Origin: Enterobacterales bacterium CwR94
GTDB lineage: Bacteria; Pseudomonadota; Gammaproteobacteria; Enterobacterales; Enterobacteriaceae
Assembly (NCBI GenBank): GCA_002837195.1
Contig: KZ478070.1
Span: forward strand, 1-64,000
Length of the DNA: 64,000 nucleotides
Reading direction: 5' to 3'
Shown here: positions 39,901 to 51,351 of the stretch, one piece after another
How the letters are laid out: every line of letters starts with the position of its first letter
How positions within the stretch are numbered: the first letter of the stretch is position 1
Notes under the pieces: generated by a model
Database searches by the model: none
What the model was told of the DNA's origin: nothing
The model's input: the letters and a program-made list of their open reading frames with translations, nothing else
Translations under genes and position numbers: made by a program

Positions 39901-40518
39901 TTACTTTGGCTGTTTCGCCATGTAAGCATCGTAGGCTTGTTTGATTTCTGCTTTGCCTTCGGCCGCCGTTTTAAAGCCGTTCAACTCGACTTTTTTACGG
40001 CCATCTGGTAACTGCTTATAGACGCGGAAAAAGGCCTGTAAGCGTTCCTGTTCCAGTTTGGGCAGATCACTGACCTCTTTGATTTCGTCATAGGTCGGAT
40101 CGATTTTGCTGGCAGGGACAGCAATGATTTTGTCATCCACTTCACCGCCATCAATCATTTTCAGCACGCCAATCGGACGCAACTTAATTAGCGTGCCGGG
40201 TGCCATTGGCGCGCGGGTATAGAAAATCACGTCCAGAGGATCGTTATCGCCGCCCAAAGACTGGGTCAGAGAACCGTAGTTGGCAGGGTAAGCAACCGGC
40301 ATCGACTGGAAGCGGTCAGCAATAATAAAACCGGTTTTGGCGTCAGTTTCATATTTGATGATGCCACCGGCCGGAATTTCGGTCAGCGCGTAGAATTCAT
40401 CAGGATTATTTTCTGGCTGTGGAAAGTCGAGGATGTTGGCGGCATTGGCCTGAGCGCAGGCACCCAGAAAAAGAACAGCAACAGACAATTTTTTCATCAG
40501 TTTCATTATTCTGCTCAT
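39901..40518 (-). CDS. Exported family I inorganic pyrophosphatase
   Basis: Hydrolyses diphosphate to phosphate by family membership. The catalytic signature DNDPLDVIFYTRAPM (D-x-D-P-x-D) and the downstream DDKIIAVPASKIDP of soluble family I enzymes are present. Unlike cytosolic Ppa it starts with a signal peptide (MKKLSVAVLFLGACAQANA), cleaved either by signal peptidase I after ANA or, less likely, as a lipoprotein at LGAC. The start may be 40518, 40506 or 40497; no strong ribosome site decides. It is 205 aa as drawn. It lies between queE and queD on the queD strand. Confidence 0.85.
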   Translation of the reverse strand: MSRIMKLMKKLSVAVLFLGACAQANAANILDFPQPENNPDEFYALTEIPAGGIIKYETDAKTGFIIADRFQSMPVAYPANYGSLTQSLGGDNDPLDVIFYTRAPMAPGTLIKLRPIGVLKMIDGGEVDDKIIAVPASKIDPTYDEIKEVSDLPKLEQERLQAFFRVYKQLPDGRKKVELNGFKTAAEGKAEIKQAYDAYMAKQPK

Positions 40519-40582
40519 GAGATTAGGGAAGTTCAGCCAGCAATCTAATGAGCAGAGATAACAGAATTATGACAAACGCAAA

Positions 40583-40945
40583 CTATTCGCCGCGGTAGAC
40601 GCATCCTGCGGTGCAGGTTTCTTTAATCATCACCGCACTGAGCAGCGGCAGAACCGGCTTCATTTCGTGCCAAATCCAGGCGGCCAGCACTTCGCTGGTG
40701 GGATTTTCAAGGCCGGGAATGTCATTTAAATAGTGGTGATCCAGGCGCTCATAGACCGGAGCAAATGCAGCTTTCAGCTCAGCGAAATCCATTACCCAGC
40801 CTGTATGTGGGTCGACCTCACCGGTAATTTCCAGTCGCACCAGAAAAGAGTGGCCGTGCAAGCGCCCACACTTATGCCCGGCAGGCACGTGAGGCAGACG
40901 GTGTGCGGATTCAAACTGGAATTCTTTAAAGAGGGTGGTTGACAT
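40583..40945 (-). CDS. queD: 6-carboxy-5,6,7,8-tetrahydropterin synthase
   Basis: QueD converts dihydroneopterin triphosphate to 6-carboxytetrahydropterin, the substrate of QueE. The 120-residue protein (E. coli 121) has zinc ligands His15, His30 and His32 (SAHRLPH, RLHGHSF), catalytic Cys26 (GHKCGRL) and [10 protein letters not shown]. The substrate-binding Glu is in VKETC-like [15 protein letters not shown] at the C-terminus. It is divergent from cysJ across 292 bp. Confidence 0.96.
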   Translation of the reverse strand: MSTTLFKEFQFESAHRLPHVPAGHKCGRLHGHSFLVRLEITGEVDPHTGWVMDFAELKAAFAPVYERLDHHYLNDIPGLENPTSEVLAAWIWHEMKPVLPLLSAVMIKETCTAGCVYRGE

Positions 40946-41237
40946 GATTGACCTTGCTGAATGAAAAAACGGGCGCAGTCTACCTCAGCGGACTTTTTTT
41001 CGCATCCGTTTCTCCCTGCCACAATGTGCCGATTGTGTGCATGTAGGACCGGATATTTTTAACTCATTGATCGTAGGTCATATTATCTATCACTTTTAGT
41101 GTTTAATCATAACGGTAAAACTGTTTAGTCGTTTTGGTTATTTATTATTTCCAACCCTTATTTAAGGGTTATTATGCGACTCGCTACCCTATGCTCAGCC
41201 TCTACATTGCGATACATGACACTGGAATCCTCAATAC
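40946..41237. promoter_or_regulatory. queD/cysJ intergenic control region
   Basis: 292 bp, A+T-rich from about 41050 to 41175, as expected for CysB-activated promoters. It contains a perfect palindrome AACCCTTA-TT-TAAGGGTT (41153-41170). CysB sites are too degenerate to place by eye, and I see no confident -35/-10 pair. Confidence 0.4.
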
Positions 41238-43043
41238 ATGACCACTCAGGCACCTCCATCCTCTTTGCTTCCGCTTGCGCCGGATCAACTGGCTCGCCTC
41301 CAGTCGGCGACGGAAGGCTTCACCACAACGCAACTGGCCTGGCTTTCTGGCTATTTTTGGGGCGTGGTCAATCAGGCTCCGGGCAGCGCTGCTGCCGTCG
41401 CGCCGGCCCCGGCTGAAGCCTCGACCATCACGCTGATTTCCGCGTCGCAAACCGGAAATGCACGTCGTCTGGCGGAGCAACTGCGCGATGATTTACTGGC
41501 TGCCAAACTGAACGTCAATCTGGTGAATGCCGGGGATTACAAGTTCAAGCAAATAGGTCAAGAAAAGCTGCTGGTGGTCGTGACCTCCACACAAGGCGAG
41601 GGTGAACCGCCAGAGGAAGCTGTTGCGCTGCACAAATTCCTGCTGTCGAAGAAGGCACCGAAATTTGAAAACACGGCATTTGCGGTGTTTGGCCTCGGGG
41701 ATACCTCTTATGAATTCTTCTGCCAGTCGGGCAAAGATGTCGATAATCGCCTGGCCGAACTCGGCGCTGAACGCCTGTTAGATCGTGTGGATGCCGATGT
41801 GGAATACGCCGCCGATGCCGAAGCATGGCGCGGCAAGCTGGTGGATATTCTTAAGCAGCGTGCGCCAGCACAATCGCCGACCGCTGCCGTCGCAACGGCC
41901 AGCGGTGCATTGAATGAGATCCACAGCAGCCCCTACACCAAGGAAGCCCCGCTGGTTGCCAGTTTTTCCGTGAACCAGAAAATCACTGGCCGCGAATCGG
42001 ATAAAGACGTGCGCCACATTGAAATCGATCTGGGGGATTCCGGCCTGCGCTATCAGCCAGGTGATGCGCTGGGCGTGTGGTTTGAAAACGATGCGGCATT
42101 GGTCGAAGAGCTACTGGCTCTGCTGTGGCTCAAAGGCGATGAATCGGTTGAGGTGCAAGGCGAGACGCTGACCGTTGCCGATGCGCTGCAAAAACATTAC
42201 GAGCTGACGGTGAATACGCCGCAGATTGTTGAGCAGTATGCTCACCTGTCGCGCAATGATGACTTGTTGGCGATGGTCGGTGATAAAGCCAAATTGCAGC
42301 AGTATGCGCAGAGCACCCCGATTGTGGATATGGTGCGCCGCGCACCGATTGAGCTGCACGCTGACCAACTGACGGGCCTGCTGCGTCCGCTGACACCGCG
42401 CCTGTACTCGATTGCCTCCTCTCAGGCGGAAAATGAAAACGAAGTGCACATTACCGTGGGCGCTGTGCGTTATGACATTGACGGCCGTGCTCGCGCGGGG
42501 GGCGCCTCCAGTTTCCTGAGTGACCGTCTGGAAGAAGAGGCGGAAGTGCGTGTGTTTATCGAACACAATGATAACTTCCGCTTGCCAGCTAATCCGGACA
42601 CCCCCGTCATTATGATTGGGCCAGGCACCGGTATCGCGCCTTTCCGTTCCTTTATGCAGCAACGTGATAATGAAGGCGCAGGTGGCAAGAACTGGCTGTT
42701 CTTTGGCAATCCACACTTTAGCGAAGACTTTCTCTATCAGGTGGAATGGCAGCGTTATGTGAAAGACGGCGTGTTAACTAACATTGATTTAGCCTGGTCG
42801 CGTGACCAAAAACACAAAGTGTATGTACAAGATAAGATCCGCGAAAAAGGATCGGAAGTGTGGCGCTGGATCCAGGAAGGGGCACACATCTATGTCTGCG
42901 GTGATGCAAACCGTATGGCGAAAGATGTCGAGCAAGCGCTGTTGGAAGTGATCGCTGCACAGGGTGGCATGGACACCGAAACTGCAGACGAATTTTTAAG
43001 TGAGCTGCGCGTAGAGCGCCGTTATCAGCGAGATGTCTACTAA
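41238..43043 (+). CDS. cysJ: Sulfite reductase flavoprotein alpha subunit
   Basis: CysJ passes electrons from NADPH through FAD and FMN to CysI. The 601-residue protein has an N-terminal flavodoxin domain (about 62-205; [42 protein letters not shown]), an FAD-binding connection domain with RLYSIASS and [11 protein letters not shown], and the NADPH domain with [16 protein letters not shown] and a C-terminal RYQRDVY. Its stop shares one base with the cysI start (TAATG), giving a cysJIH operon. Confidence 0.97.
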   Translation: MTTQAPPSSLLPLAPDQLARLQSATEGFTTTQLAWLSGYFWGVVNQAPGSAAAVAPAPAEASTITLISASQTGNARRLAEQLRDDLLAAKLNVNLVNAGDYKFKQIGQEKLLVVVTSTQGEGEPPEEAVALHKFLLSKKAPKFENTAFAVFGLGDTSYEFFCQSGKDVDNRLAELGAERLLDRVDADVEYAADAEAWRGKLVDILKQRAPAQSPTAAVATASGALNEIHSSPYTKEAPLVASFSVNQKITGRESDKDVRHIEIDLGDSGLRYQPGDALGVWFENDAALVEELLALLWLKGDESVEVQGETLTVADALQKHYELTVNTPQIVEQYAHLSRNDDLLAMVGDKAKLQQYAQSTPIVDMVRRAPIELHADQLTGLLRPLTPRLYSIASSQAENENEVHITVGAVRYDIDGRARAGGASSFLSDRLEEEAEVRVFIEHNDNFRLPANPDTPVIMIGPGTGIAPFRSFMQQRDNEGAGGKNWLFFGNPHFSEDFLYQVEWQRYVKDGVLTNIDLAWSRDQKHKVYVQDKIREKGSEVWRWIQEGAHIYVCGDANRMAKDVEQALLEVIAAQGGMDTETADEFLSELRVERRYQRDVY

Positions 43044-44758
43044 TGAGCAACGATAAACATCCTGGCCCGCTGGTGGTCGAAGGCAAACTGACTGATGCAG
43101 AGCGCCTGAAAAAAGAGAGTAATTATCTGCGTGGCGGCATTCTGGAAGACCTCGATGATGGTCTGACGGGCGGCTTTCGCGGTGACAATTTTCTGTTGAT
43201 CCGTTTCCACGGCATGTATCAACAGGATGACCGTGATTATCGTGCTGAACGTGCGGAGCAGAAGCTGGAGCCACGTCATGTCATGATGCTGCGCTGCCGC
43301 TTGCCCGGCGGCATCATCACGCCGCAGCAGTGGTTAGCGATTGAGAAATTCGCCGCCGACCACACGATTTATGGCAGTGTGCGTCTGACCAACCGTCAGA
43401 CATTCCAGTTCCACGGCATCCCTAAAAAGAACGTGAAACCGGCGCACCAAATGCTGCACGAAGTCGGGCTGGATGCGTTGGCTACCGCCAATGACGTGAA
43501 CCGTAATGTGCTCTGTACTTCCAACCCGGTGGAATCTGAACTGCACCAGGAAGCCTACGAGTGGGCGAAAAAGATTTCTGAGCATTTGCTGCCGCAAACG
43601 AGCGCCTATGCGGAGATTTGGTGGGATCAGGAAAAAGTCGCCACCACGGACGAAGAACCGATTCTGGGGCAAACCTATCTGCCGCGTAAGTTTAAAACCA
43701 CTGTCGTGGTGCCGCCGCACAACGATGTGGACTTGCACGCCAACGATCTGAACTTTATCGCTATCGCAGAGAACGGCAAGCTGGTGGGCTTTAACCTGCT
43801 GGTTGGCGGTGGCTTGTCGATTGAACACGGCAACAAAGCGACCTATGCGCGTACCGCCAGTGAGTTTGGCTATCTGCCGGTGGACAAAGTACTGGATGTC
43901 GCGGCCGCCGTGGTGACCACGCAGCGCGATTGGGGCAACCGTACCGATCGTAAAAATGCGAAAACCAAATACACCCTTGAGCGCGTTAGCGTTGAGACCT
44001 TTAAAGCGGAAGTGGAAAAGCGTGCTGGCCTGACCTTTGAACCTGTTCGTCCGTATGAATTCACCAGCCGTGGCGATCGCATTGGCTGGGTAAAAGGCAT
44101 CGATAAGAAATGGCACCTGACGCTGTTTGTTGAAAATGGCCGTTTGCTAGACTATCCGGGTCGCCCACTGAAAACCGGCGTGGCGGAGATCGCGAAAATC
44201 CATAAAGGGGATTTCCGTCTGACCGCGAATCAGAACCTGATCGTGGCGGGCGTGCCGGAAAAAGAGAAAGACAAGATTGAAGCGATTGCCCGTGCCCATG
44301 GTCTGATGGAAAACGTCACCGCACAGCGCGAGAACTCCATGGCGTGTGTGGCATTCCCAACCTGTCCGCTGGCGATGGCCGAAGCTGAGCGCTTCTTACC
44401 GGCCTTCGTAACTAAAGTGGAAGAGATCATGTCCAACCACGGCATGGGGGAAGAGCACATCGTACTGCGCGTGACCGGTTGTCCAAACGGTTGTGGTCGT
44501 GCGCTGCTGGCAGAACTCGGTTTAGTGGGTAAAGCGCCGGGGCGTTATAACCTGCACCTCGGTGGGAACCGCATCGGCACGCGCATTCCGCGTATGTATC
44601 GAGAAAATATTACCGAACCAGAAATCCTGGCCACTATCGACGAGTTGGTTGGCCGCTGGGCACGTGAGCGTGATAACGATGAAGGTTTTGGTGATTTTGT
44701 CATCCGAGCGGGCATCGTGAAGCCAGTACTGGATCCCGCGCGCGATTTCTGGGAATAA
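43043..44758 (+). CDS. cysI: Sulfite reductase hemoprotein beta subunit
   Basis: CysI carries siroheme coupled to a [4Fe-4S] cluster and reduces sulfite to sulfide. The 571-residue protein has the four cluster/siroheme cysteines at 435, 441, 480 and 484 ([17 protein letters not shown] and [10 protein letters not shown]), one residue offset from E. coli. The substrate-binding basic residues lie in [12 protein letters not shown]. The siroheme is made by CysG, encoded 1 kb downstream. It precedes cysH by 11 bp. Confidence 0.97.
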   Translation: MSNDKHPGPLVVEGKLTDAERLKKESNYLRGGILEDLDDGLTGGFRGDNFLLIRFHGMYQQDDRDYRAERAEQKLEPRHVMMLRCRLPGGIITPQQWLAIEKFAADHTIYGSVRLTNRQTFQFHGIPKKNVKPAHQMLHEVGLDALATANDVNRNVLCTSNPVESELHQEAYEWAKKISEHLLPQTSAYAEIWWDQEKVATTDEEPILGQTYLPRKFKTTVVVPPHNDVDLHANDLNFIAIAENGKLVGFNLLVGGGLSIEHGNKATYARTASEFGYLPVDKVLDVAAAVVTTQRDWGNRTDRKNAKTKYTLERVSVETFKAEVEKRAGLTFEPVRPYEFTSRGDRIGWVKGIDKKWHLTLFVENGRLLDYPGRPLKTGVAEIAKIHKGDFRLTANQNLIVAGVPEKEKDKIEAIARAHGLMENVTAQRENSMACVAFPTCPLAMAEAERFLPAFVTKVEEIMSNHGMGEEHIVLRVTGCPNGCGRALLAELGLVGKAPGRYNLHLGGNRIGTRIPRMYRENITEPEILATIDELVGRWARERDNDEGFGDFVIRAGIVKPVLDPARDFWE

Positions 44759-44769
44759 CGGAGGCGTAA

Positions 44770-45504
44770 ATGGCGGTACTTGATCTTGCAGCGCTTAACG
44801 CGTTGCCAAAAGTGGAGCGCGTTATGGCGCTGGCCGAAGTCAACACGCAACTGGAGAAACTCTCTGCCGAGGAGCGTGTGGCCTGGGGGTTAGAAAACCT
44901 GCCAGGGGATTTCGTCTTGTCATCCAGCTTTGGTATCCAGGCCGCAGTGAGCCTGCATCTGGTCACTCGCCAACGCCCGGATATGCCGGTGATCCTCACC
45001 GATACGGGCTATCTGTTCCCGGAAACCTACCGTTTTATCGATGAGCTGACTGAGCAGCTCGGTCTGAACCTGAAAATTTTCCGTGCCGATACGTCACCGG
45101 CCTGGCAGGAAGCACGTTACGGAAAATTGTGGGAGCAGGGCGTAGAAGGCATCGAGCAATACAACCAAATCAACAAGGTTGAGCCGATGAACCGGGCGCT
45201 GGAAACCCTGGGCGCACAGAGTTGGTTTGCGGGCCTGCGCCGGGATCAGTCGGGTAGCCGCGCGCATCTGCCCGTTCTGGCGATTCAGCGCGGGGTCTTT
45301 AAGCTGCTACCGATTATCGATTGGGATAATAAGCAGGTGTATCAGTATTTGCAGGCCAACGGTTTGCGCTATCACCCGCTGTGGGATGAGGGCTATCTCT
45401 CGGTGGGCGATACGCACACCACCCGCAAGTGGGAGCCTGGCATGGCAGAGGAAGAAACCCGCTTCTTTGGCTTAAAACGTGAATGCGGATTGCATGAAGG
45501 TTAA
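44770..45504 (+). CDS. cysH: Phosphoadenosine phosphosulfate reductase
   Basis: CysH reduces PAPS to sulfite using thioredoxin. At 244 residues it equals E. coli; the catalytic Cys239 is in [11 protein letters not shown]-loop-type elements [15 protein letters not shown] and [16 protein letters not shown] bind PAPS. It lacks the extra cysteine pairs of Fe-S APS reductases, consistent with PAPS specificity. It ends the cysJIH operon; a strong terminator follows. Confidence 0.97.
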   Translation: MAVLDLAALNALPKVERVMALAEVNTQLEKLSAEERVAWGLENLPGDFVLSSSFGIQAAVSLHLVTRQRPDMPVILTDTGYLFPETYRFIDELTEQLGLNLKIFRADTSPAWQEARYGKLWEQGVEGIEQYNQINKVEPMNRALETLGAQSWFAGLRRDQSGSRAHLPVLAIQRGVFKLLPIIDWDNKQVYQYLQANGLRYHPLWDEGYLSVGDTHTTRKWEPGMAEEETRFFGLKRECGLHEG

Positions 45505-45524
45505 TGCACGCCTGTCAGATCAAC

Positions 45525-45552
45525 GCCCTGCTTAATCGCAGGGCTTTTTTTT
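45525..45552 (+). terminator. cysJIH operon terminator
   Basis: GCCCTGC / GCAGGGC (7-bp stem, 6-nt loop) followed by eight T residues (45545-45552). Confidence 0.92.
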
Positions 45553-45817
45553 GCCGCCGCTGTATCCGCGCCGATGCGCGTCCAACACCCTGAGCCACAG
45601 AGAATATTTTTCCCCGCGCGACGTCATGCCACACGGCGTGCAAAAGCCGGGCGCATACTCTAAACCTGTTAGATATCATTCACTAAGCAGAAATATCGCT
45701 AAGCTATGCCAGGGCGTTATTCCATTCCGATACACCTCATTCCAATTCGTAATTTCATAAGCATAAAGTCAGGGCCGTATAGTCCCGGTTAGTTTAGTGA
45801 TTACAAGCAAGGTCGTT
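45553..45817 (+). promoter_or_regulatory. Leader/promoter region of cysG-cysDNC
   Basis: 265 bp without a gene. The part after about 45650 is A+T-rich and holds ATTCC-type repeats (TTATTCCATTCC, CTCATTCCAATTC at 45718-45750) and TTTCATAAGCATAAAG, resembling CysB-responsive promoters. A short frame at 45551-45760 has no recognisable product. The site assignment is inference. Confidence 0.4.
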
Positions 45818-47233
45818 GTGGACTATCTCCCTCTATTTGCAGATATCAGCCAAAAACCCGTACTCGTCGTTGGCGGCGGTGATGTGGCAGCACGCAAAAT
45901 TTCGCTGCTGCGCCGTGCCGGTGCCGAGGTGCGGGTTGCTGCCCAGTCGCTGGGTGAAGAAGTGCACCCGCTGTTTGAAAGCGGTGCCGTGCAGTGGGTG
46001 GCAAAACAGTTCTCACCTGCGCTGCTGGATGATGTCTGGCTGGTGATTGCCGCCACCGATGACAGCGCACTCAATGCGCAGGTTTCAGCGCACGCCACTG
46101 CGCGTCGCGTACTGGCCAATGTGGTGGATGACCAACCGCAATGCAGTTTTATCTTTCCGTCGATTGTCGATCGTTCGCCGCTGGTGGTGGCTATCTCTTC
46201 CAGCGGCACCGCGCCTGTGTTGGCCCGCTTACTTCGCGAGAAAATAGAAGCGCTGCTGCCGCAGAATTTGGGGCAAATGGCGAGTCTCGCAGGGGAGTGG
46301 CGCGACAAAGTGAAAGCGCGCTTTCACAAAATGTCTTTGCGTCGTCGTTACTGGGAGAAGGCCTTTAATGGGCGTTTTGCCAGTGAAGTGGCTGCGGGCA
46401 ACATTGTGGGTGCAGAAGCCGTATTGGCTGAGCAACTGGACGCACCGGACGACAATCAGGGCGAAATCATTTTAGTGGGTGCCGGGCCCGGTGATGCAGG
46501 TTTGCTCACGCTGCGCGGTTTGCAAGTGATGCAGCAGGCGGATGTGGTGTTGTATGACCATCTGGTCAGCGATGAGATTTTAGAACTGGTGCGCCGTGAT
46601 GCCGACCTGATTTGCGTTGGTAAACGCGCGGGCGCGCACTCTGTCCCGCAGGAGGAGACTAACCGCCTGCTGGTTAAACTGGCACTGGAAGGTAAGCGCG
46701 TGGTGCGTTTAAAGGGCGGTGACCCCTTTATCTTTGGCCGCGGTGGCGAAGAGTTACAGGCCGCCGCAGAGGCGGGGATCCCGTTTCAGGTCGTGCCAGG
46801 AATCACGGCCGCCGCGGGCGCAACGGCCTATGCAGGCATTCCTTTAACGCATCGCGATTACGCGCAGAGCACGTTGTTTATTACGGGTCATTGCCGTCCG
46901 GGTGGCGATGGCATTGACTGGCCTTCACTGGCGCGGGCGCGCCAGACGTTGGCCATTTATATGGGAACGGTGAAAGCCGGAGAGATTAGCCAACAGCTGA
47001 TCGCGTATGGACGAGATGCGCAAACGCCTGTGGCGGTGATAAGCCGCGGTACGCGTCAGGACCAACAAGTGTTGACCGGCACGCTTGCCGAGCTGGAACA
47101 ATTAGCGCAGCACGCGCCAACGCCCGCCCTGCTGGTGATTGGTGAAGTGGTTAACCTGCACGCGCAACTGGCGTGGTTTCAACATTCAGCACAACCGTCG
47201 GACCGCGCGTCTGCCGTTGTCAATTTGGCTTGA
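45818..47233 (+). CDS. cysG: Siroheme synthase CysG
   Basis: Trifunctional enzyme: the N-terminal CysGB half (NAD-dependent dehydrogenase/ferrochelatase, [17 protein letters not shown]) oxidises precorrin-2 and inserts iron; the C-terminal CysGA half (SAM uroporphyrinogen III methyltransferase, [40 protein letters not shown]) makes precorrin-2. I choose GTG 45818 (VDYLPLF aligns with the E. coli N-terminus; AAGG five bases upstream), giving 471 aa; a GTG at 45797 would add seven residues. It heads a cysG-cysD-cysN-cysC run with gaps of 9 bp or less, unlike E. coli where cysG lies with nirBD. Confidence 0.94.
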   Translation: MDYLPLFADISQKPVLVVGGGDVAARKISLLRRAGAEVRVAAQSLGEEVHPLFESGAVQWVAKQFSPALLDDVWLVIAATDDSALNAQVSAHATARRVLANVVDDQPQCSFIFPSIVDRSPLVVAISSSGTAPVLARLLREKIEALLPQNLGQMASLAGEWRDKVKARFHKMSLRRRYWEKAFNGRFASEVAAGNIVGAEAVLAEQLDAPDDNQGEIILVGAGPGDAGLLTLRGLQVMQQADVVLYDHLVSDEILELVRRDADLICVGKRAGAHSVPQEETNRLLVKLALEGKRVVRLKGGDPFIFGRGGEELQAAAEAGIPFQVVPGITAAAGATAYAGIPLTHRDYAQSTLFITGHCRPGGDGIDWPSLARARQTLAIYMGTVKAGEISQQLIAYGRDAQTPVAVISRGTRQDQQVLTGTLAELEQLAQHAPTPALLVIGEVVNLHAQLAWFQHSAQPSDRASAVVNLA

Positions 47234-47242
47234 GGAAAGATC

Positions 47243-48151
47243 ATGGATCAAAAACGACTTACGCATCTTCGCCAGCTTGAGGCAGAGAGCATCCATATCA
47301 TCCGCGAAGTGGCGGCGGAATTTGGTAATCCGGTGATGATGTACTCCATCGGTAAAGACTCATCAGTGATGTTACATCTGGCCCGTAAGGCGTTCTTCCC
47401 AGGGACGCTGCCGTTTCCGTTACTGCATGTGGATACCGGTTGGAAATTCCGCGAAATGTACGAATTCCGTGACCGCACTGTCAAAGCGATGGGGGCTGAA
47501 CTGCTGGTGCACCGCAACCCTGAAGGGGTGGCAATGGGCATCAACCCCTTTGTCCATGGCAGCGGCAAGCATACCGATATCATGAAAACCGAAGGCTTGA
47601 AGCAGGCGCTGGATAAGTACGGTTTTGATGCCGCCTTTGGTGGCGCGCGTCGGGATGAAGAAAAATCGCGTGCGAAAGAACGCATCTACTCCTTCCGCGA
47701 CCGTTTTCACCGTTGGGACCCTAAAAATCAGCGTCCTGAGCTGTGGCATAACTATAACGGTCAGGTAAACAAAGGCGAAAGTATCCGCGTGTTCCCGCTC
47801 TCTAACTGGACTGAGCTGGATATCTGGCAATATATCTTCCTGGAAAATATCGACATTGTGCCGCTGTATCTGGCAGCGCCGCGTCCCGTTCTGGAACGTG
47901 ATGGCATGTTGATGATGGTGGATGACGACCGTATTGATCTGCAACCGGGTGAAGTGATTAAGCAGCGTATGGTGCGATTCCGCACGCTGGGATGCTGGCC
48001 ACTGACCGGTGCCGTTGAATCCGATGCGCAAACATTGCCAGAAATTATTGAAGAGATGTTGGTGTCAACCACCAGCGAACGTCAGGGGCGCGTGATCGAT
48101 CGCGACCAGGCAGGCTCCATGGAGCTGAAGAAACGTCAGGGTTATTTCTAA
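47243..48151 (+). CDS. cysD: Sulfate adenylyltransferase subunit 2
   Basis: CysD is the catalytic subunit that makes APS from ATP and sulfate, driven by CysN GTP hydrolysis. The 302-residue protein (same as E. coli) has the PP-loop [18 protein letters not shown], the [18 protein letters not shown] segment, [16 protein letters not shown] and the conserved C-terminus [16 protein letters not shown] precedes ATG 47243. Confidence 0.97.
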   Translation: MDQKRLTHLRQLEAESIHIIREVAAEFGNPVMMYSIGKDSSVMLHLARKAFFPGTLPFPLLHVDTGWKFREMYEFRDRTVKAMGAELLVHRNPEGVAMGINPFVHGSGKHTDIMKTEGLKQALDKYGFDAAFGGARRDEEKSRAKERIYSFRDRFHRWDPKNQRPELWHNYNGQVNKGESIRVFPLSNWTELDIWQYIFLENIDIVPLYLAAPRPVLERDGMLMMVDDDRIDLQPGEVIKQRMVRFRTLGCWPLTGAVESDAQTLPEIIEEMLVSTTSERQGRVIDRDQAGSMELKKRQGYF

Positions 48152-48160
48152 GGAGCCGCC

Positions 48161-49588
48161 ATGAACACTATCATTGCCCAACAGATTGCCGATCAAGGCG
48201 GCGTAGAAGCCTGGCTTCACGCTCAGCAACACAAAAGCCTGCTGCGCTTTCTTACCTGCGGCAGCGTCGATGACGGTAAAAGCACCTTGATTGGTCGTCT
48301 GCTGCACGACACGCGCCAGATTTATGAAGATCAGCTGTCGTCCCTGCAAAATGACAGCAAGCGTCACGGTACCCAGGGCGAGAAAATCGACCTTGCGCTG
48401 CTGGTGGATGGTTTGCAGGCCGAGCGTGAGCAGGGCATCACCATTGACGTGGCGTACCGCTACTTCTCTACGGAAAAGCGCAAATTTATCATCGCGGACA
48501 CGCCGGGACACGAACAGTACACGCGCAATATGGCGACCGGGGCATCCACCTGCGATCTGGCTATTTTGTTGATTGATGCGCGCAAAGGCGTGCTGGATCA
48601 AACGCGTCGGCATAGCTTTATCTCGACGCTGCTGGGTATCAAACATCTGGTGGTGGCGATCAATAAAATGGATCTGGTGGATTACTCACTAGATCGTTTT
48701 GAAGCCATCAAGCAAGAGTATTTTGATTTTGCTGCGCAGTTGCCCGCGGATCTGGATATCCGTTTTGTGCCGATGTCAGCGCTGGAAGGCGACAACGTGG
48801 CAAGCCAAAGCGAATATATGCCGTGGTACAACGGCCCAACGCTGCTGGACGTTTTAGAGACCGTTGAGGTGAAACGCGTGGTTGAGCAGCAGCCAATGCG
48901 TTTTCCCGTGCAATACGTCAACCGCCCAAATCTCGACTTCCGTGGCTATGCTGGCACTTTGGCATCGGGGCAGGTTCGCGTAGGACAGCGTGTCAAAGTG
49001 TTGCCTTCCGGGGTGGAATCAACTGTTGCGCGTATCGTGACCTTTGATGGCGATCTGCAACAAGCCGATGCCGGTGAAGCGTTAACGCTGGTGCTGAAAG
49101 ATGAAATTGATATCAGCCGTGGCGACCTGTTGGTGGATGCGGGTGACAGCCTGCCGGTGATTCAACAGGCTGAAATCGACGTGGTATGGATGGCCGAGCA
49201 GCCATTGAAACCGGGTCAAAGCTATGATGTGAAAATTGCGGGCAAGAAGAGCCGCGCACGTATCGACAGCGTCGCGTATCAGGTCGAGATCAACTCACTG
49301 GCCACCCATGATGCCAGCGAGCTGCCGCTCAACGGCATCGGCCGTGTGCTGGTGACCTTCAGCGATCCTATGGTGGTCGATAACTATCAACACAATCCGG
49401 TTACGGGTGGCATGATCTTTATTGATCGCTTAAGCAACGTAACGGTCGGTGCGGGCATGGTGGCGGCCATCCGTGAAGATAGCCAGGCCGTAAGCGGTGA
49501 ATTCAGTGACTTTGAGCTGGAGTTGAATGCGCTGGTGCGTAAGCATTTCCCACACTGGAATGCACGCGATTTGCTGGGCGGCAAATGA
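48161..49588 (+). CDS. cysN: Sulfate adenylyltransferase subunit 1 (GTPase)
   Basis: EF-Tu-like GTPase that activates CysD. The 475 residues equal E. coli. G1 [18 protein letters not shown]3 [14 protein letters not shown] and G4 [10 protein letters not shown] are intact, followed by two beta-barrel domains. TAAGGAGCCGCC gives a strong ribosome site. Its stop overlaps the cysC start. Confidence 0.97.
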   Translation: MNTIIAQQIADQGGVEAWLHAQQHKSLLRFLTCGSVDDGKSTLIGRLLHDTRQIYEDQLSSLQNDSKRHGTQGEKIDLALLVDGLQAEREQGITIDVAYRYFSTEKRKFIIADTPGHEQYTRNMATGASTCDLAILLIDARKGVLDQTRRHSFISTLLGIKHLVVAINKMDLVDYSLDRFEAIKQEYFDFAAQLPADLDIRFVPMSALEGDNVASQSEYMPWYNGPTLLDVLETVEVKRVVEQQPMRFPVQYVNRPNLDFRGYAGTLASGQVRVGQRVKVLPSGVESTVARIVTFDGDLQQADAGEALTLVLKDEIDISRGDLLVDAGDSLPVIQQAEIDVVWMAEQPLKPGQSYDVKIAGKKSRARIDSVAYQVEINSLATHDASELPLNGIGRVLVTFSDPMVVDNYQHNPVTGGMIFIDRLSNVTVGAGMVAAIREDSQAVSGEFSDFELELNALVRKHFPHWNARDLLGGK

Positions 49589-50196
49589 TGGCGGCGGCCC
49601 ACGATGAAAATGTGGTGTGGCACGACCACGCGTTGACGCGCAATGACCGTGAGAATCTACACGGTCATCAAGGCGTCGTGCTGTGGTTTACCGGGCTGTC
49701 TGGCTCGGGTAAATCCACGCTGGCGGGCGCACTGGAACAGGCGCTGTACACGCAGGGCGTCAGCACTTATCTGCTGGACGGCGATAATGTGCGTCACGGC
49801 TTATGTCGTGATTTGGGTTTTAGCGACGCAGACCGCAAAGAGAACATTCGGCGCGTGGGCGAAGTGGCGAAACTCATGACGGATGCGGGACTGGTGGTGC
49901 TGACCGCCTTTATCTCTCCGCATCGCGCTGAGCGTCAGATGGTGCGTGAAGCGTTGGGCGAAGGGCGCTTTTTAGAGGTGTTTGTCGACACGCCACTGGC
50001 AGTATGCGAATCACGTGATCCCAAAGGTTTGTACAAGAAAGCCCGTGCCGGAGAGCTGAAAAACTTCACCGGGATCGATGCGGTTTATGAAGCGCCAGTG
50101 TCTGCTGAAATCCATCTCGATGGCGAACAATTGGTAACAAAATTGGTGCCCCAATTGTTAGACGTTCTCCGTCAGCGAAGTATTATTTCATCCTGA
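49588..50196 (+). CDS. cysC: Adenylylsulfate kinase
   Basis: CysC phosphorylates APS to PAPS. About 202 residues with the P-loop [58 protein letters not shown] and the lid region [13 protein letters not shown] with [15 protein letters not shown] 49588 shares one base with the cysN stop; ATG 49585 is an equally possible start one codon earlier. Confidence 0.96.
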   Translation: MAAAHDENVVWHDHALTRNDRENLHGHQGVVLWFTGLSGSGKSTLAGALEQALYTQGVSTYLLDGDNVRHGLCRDLGFSDADRKENIRRVGEVAKLMTDAGLVVLTAFISPHRAERQMVREALGEGRFLEVFVDTPLAVCESRDPKGLYKKARAGELKNFTGIDAVYEAPVSAEIHLDGEQLVTKLVPQLLDVLRQRSIISS

Positions 50197-50263
50197 GAAC
50201 ATCGCAGCGGTACGGTACGAGCACTTTCGACGGTATCGCTGCGCTATGCGTCAAAGGAGTCCT

Positions 50264-50584
50264 ATGCAAAACGTTACCCCCATGCTGGCGCGCAAAGATG
50301 AGCGCGAATATGAAACGCCTTCACGTTCGTTTCCCGGTGGTGTGATTGGCTTTGCTTGCTGGTGGGTGGCGCTCGCCACACCTTTCCTTCTGCTCGGGGC
50401 TAACACCCTGTTTTTCTTTCTCTACACCTGGCCGTTTTTTCTGGCGCTGTTGCCGGTTGCAGTGGTGACGGGAGCAGGGATGAGTTTGTTGGTGCGCGGA
50501 AGATTGTTCTGGTGTGCGATTGCCACGGCAGTGGTGGTGACGGCGTTATTCTGGTTGTTGTATCTGTTCTTAACCGTCTGGTAG
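50264..50584 (+). CDS. ygbE: DUF3561 inner-membrane protein YgbE
   Basis: 106 residues with three membrane segments (about 28-47, 48-72, 82-105) and the family core ANTLFFFLYTWPFFLALLPVAVV. Function unknown. ATG 50264 follows AAGGAG with a 6-base spacer; an in-frame ATG at 50246 lies before that site. It follows cysC and, as in E. coli, precedes ftsB, but here an ABC transporter operon is inserted between them. Confidence 0.88.
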   Translation: MQNVTPMLARKDEREYETPSRSFPGGVIGFACWWVALATPFLLLGANTLFFFLYTWPFFLALLPVAVVTGAGMSLLVRGRLFWCAIATAVVVTALFWLLYLFLTVW

Positions 50585-50625
50585 ACGCGGCGCTCCTCTT
50601 CATCCGTGAAAAAGAGCGCGGCAGG

Positions 50626-51351
50626 TTATTTCAACACCTTACTCAGAAACGACTGCGTGCGCGGGTTTTCCGGGCGCGTAAACAGCACTTCCGGGGTATC
50701 CATCTCTTGAATCACCCCTTGATCGATAAAGATCACGCGATCGGCCACTTCGCGGGCAAAGCCCATCTCGTGCGTCACAATCACCATCGTCATGCCTTCC
50801 TGCGCCAGCGTTTTCATCACGCTGAGCACTTCACCCACTAATTCTGGGTCCAGCGCCGAGGTCGGTTCATCAAACAGCATGATACTTGGCTCCATCGCCA
50901 ATGCGCGTGCAATAGCGACACGCTGCTGCTGTCCACCCGATAAACTGTTCGGCCAGGCGTCTATTTTGTCCGCCAGACCCACTTTTTCCAACAGCACTTT
51001 AGCCTGCTCGACGGCGGCCTGGCGCGACATTTTGCGCACGCCCATGGGGGCCATAATCAGGTTTTCCAGCACCGTCATATGCGGGAACAAATTAAAACGC
51101 TGAAACACCATACCGACCTGCTCACGCAGGGCATTGAGGTTGGTTTTTGGGTTCTGCACTTCAAAACCGTTTACCACCACGCGGCCGCCTTCGATGCTTT
51201 CTAACCCGTTCAGACAACGCAGAAAGGTGCTTTTACCTGAACCCGAAGGGCCAATTACGCACACCACTTCCTGGGCCGTAATCTCGCAGGTGATGCCTTT
51301 CAGTACCGAGTTCTCACCAAAGTTTTTCTGTAAATTCTCAACGTGAATCAC
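50626..51351 (-). CDS. Polar amino acid ABC transporter, ATP-binding protein
   Basis: 241-residue GlnQ/HisP-class ATPase: Walker [11 protein letters not shown]-loop [17 protein letters not shown], signature [15 protein letters not shown], Walker [17 protein letters not shown] and the H-loop [15 protein letters not shown]. Its start overlaps the permease end by 14 bases, so the operon order is binding protein, permease, ATPase. The amino acid substrate cannot be told from the ATPase. Confidence 0.93.
   Translation of the reverse strand: MIHVENLQKNFGENSVLKGITCEITAQEVVCVIGPSGSGKSTFLRCLNGLESIEGGRVVVNGFEVQNPKTNLNALREQVGMVFQRFNLFPHMTVLENLIMAPMGVRKMSRQAAVEQAKVLLEKVGLADKIDAWPNSLSGGQQQRVAIARALAMEPSIMLFDEPTSALDPELVGEVLSVMKTLAQEGMTMVIVTHEMGFAREVADRVIFIDQGVIQEMDTPEVLFTRPENPRTQSFLSKVLK

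Noticed and set aside
43334-44116. A 260-codon minus-strand frame opposite cysI
   Set aside because: Shadow of cysI; no recognisable domain.
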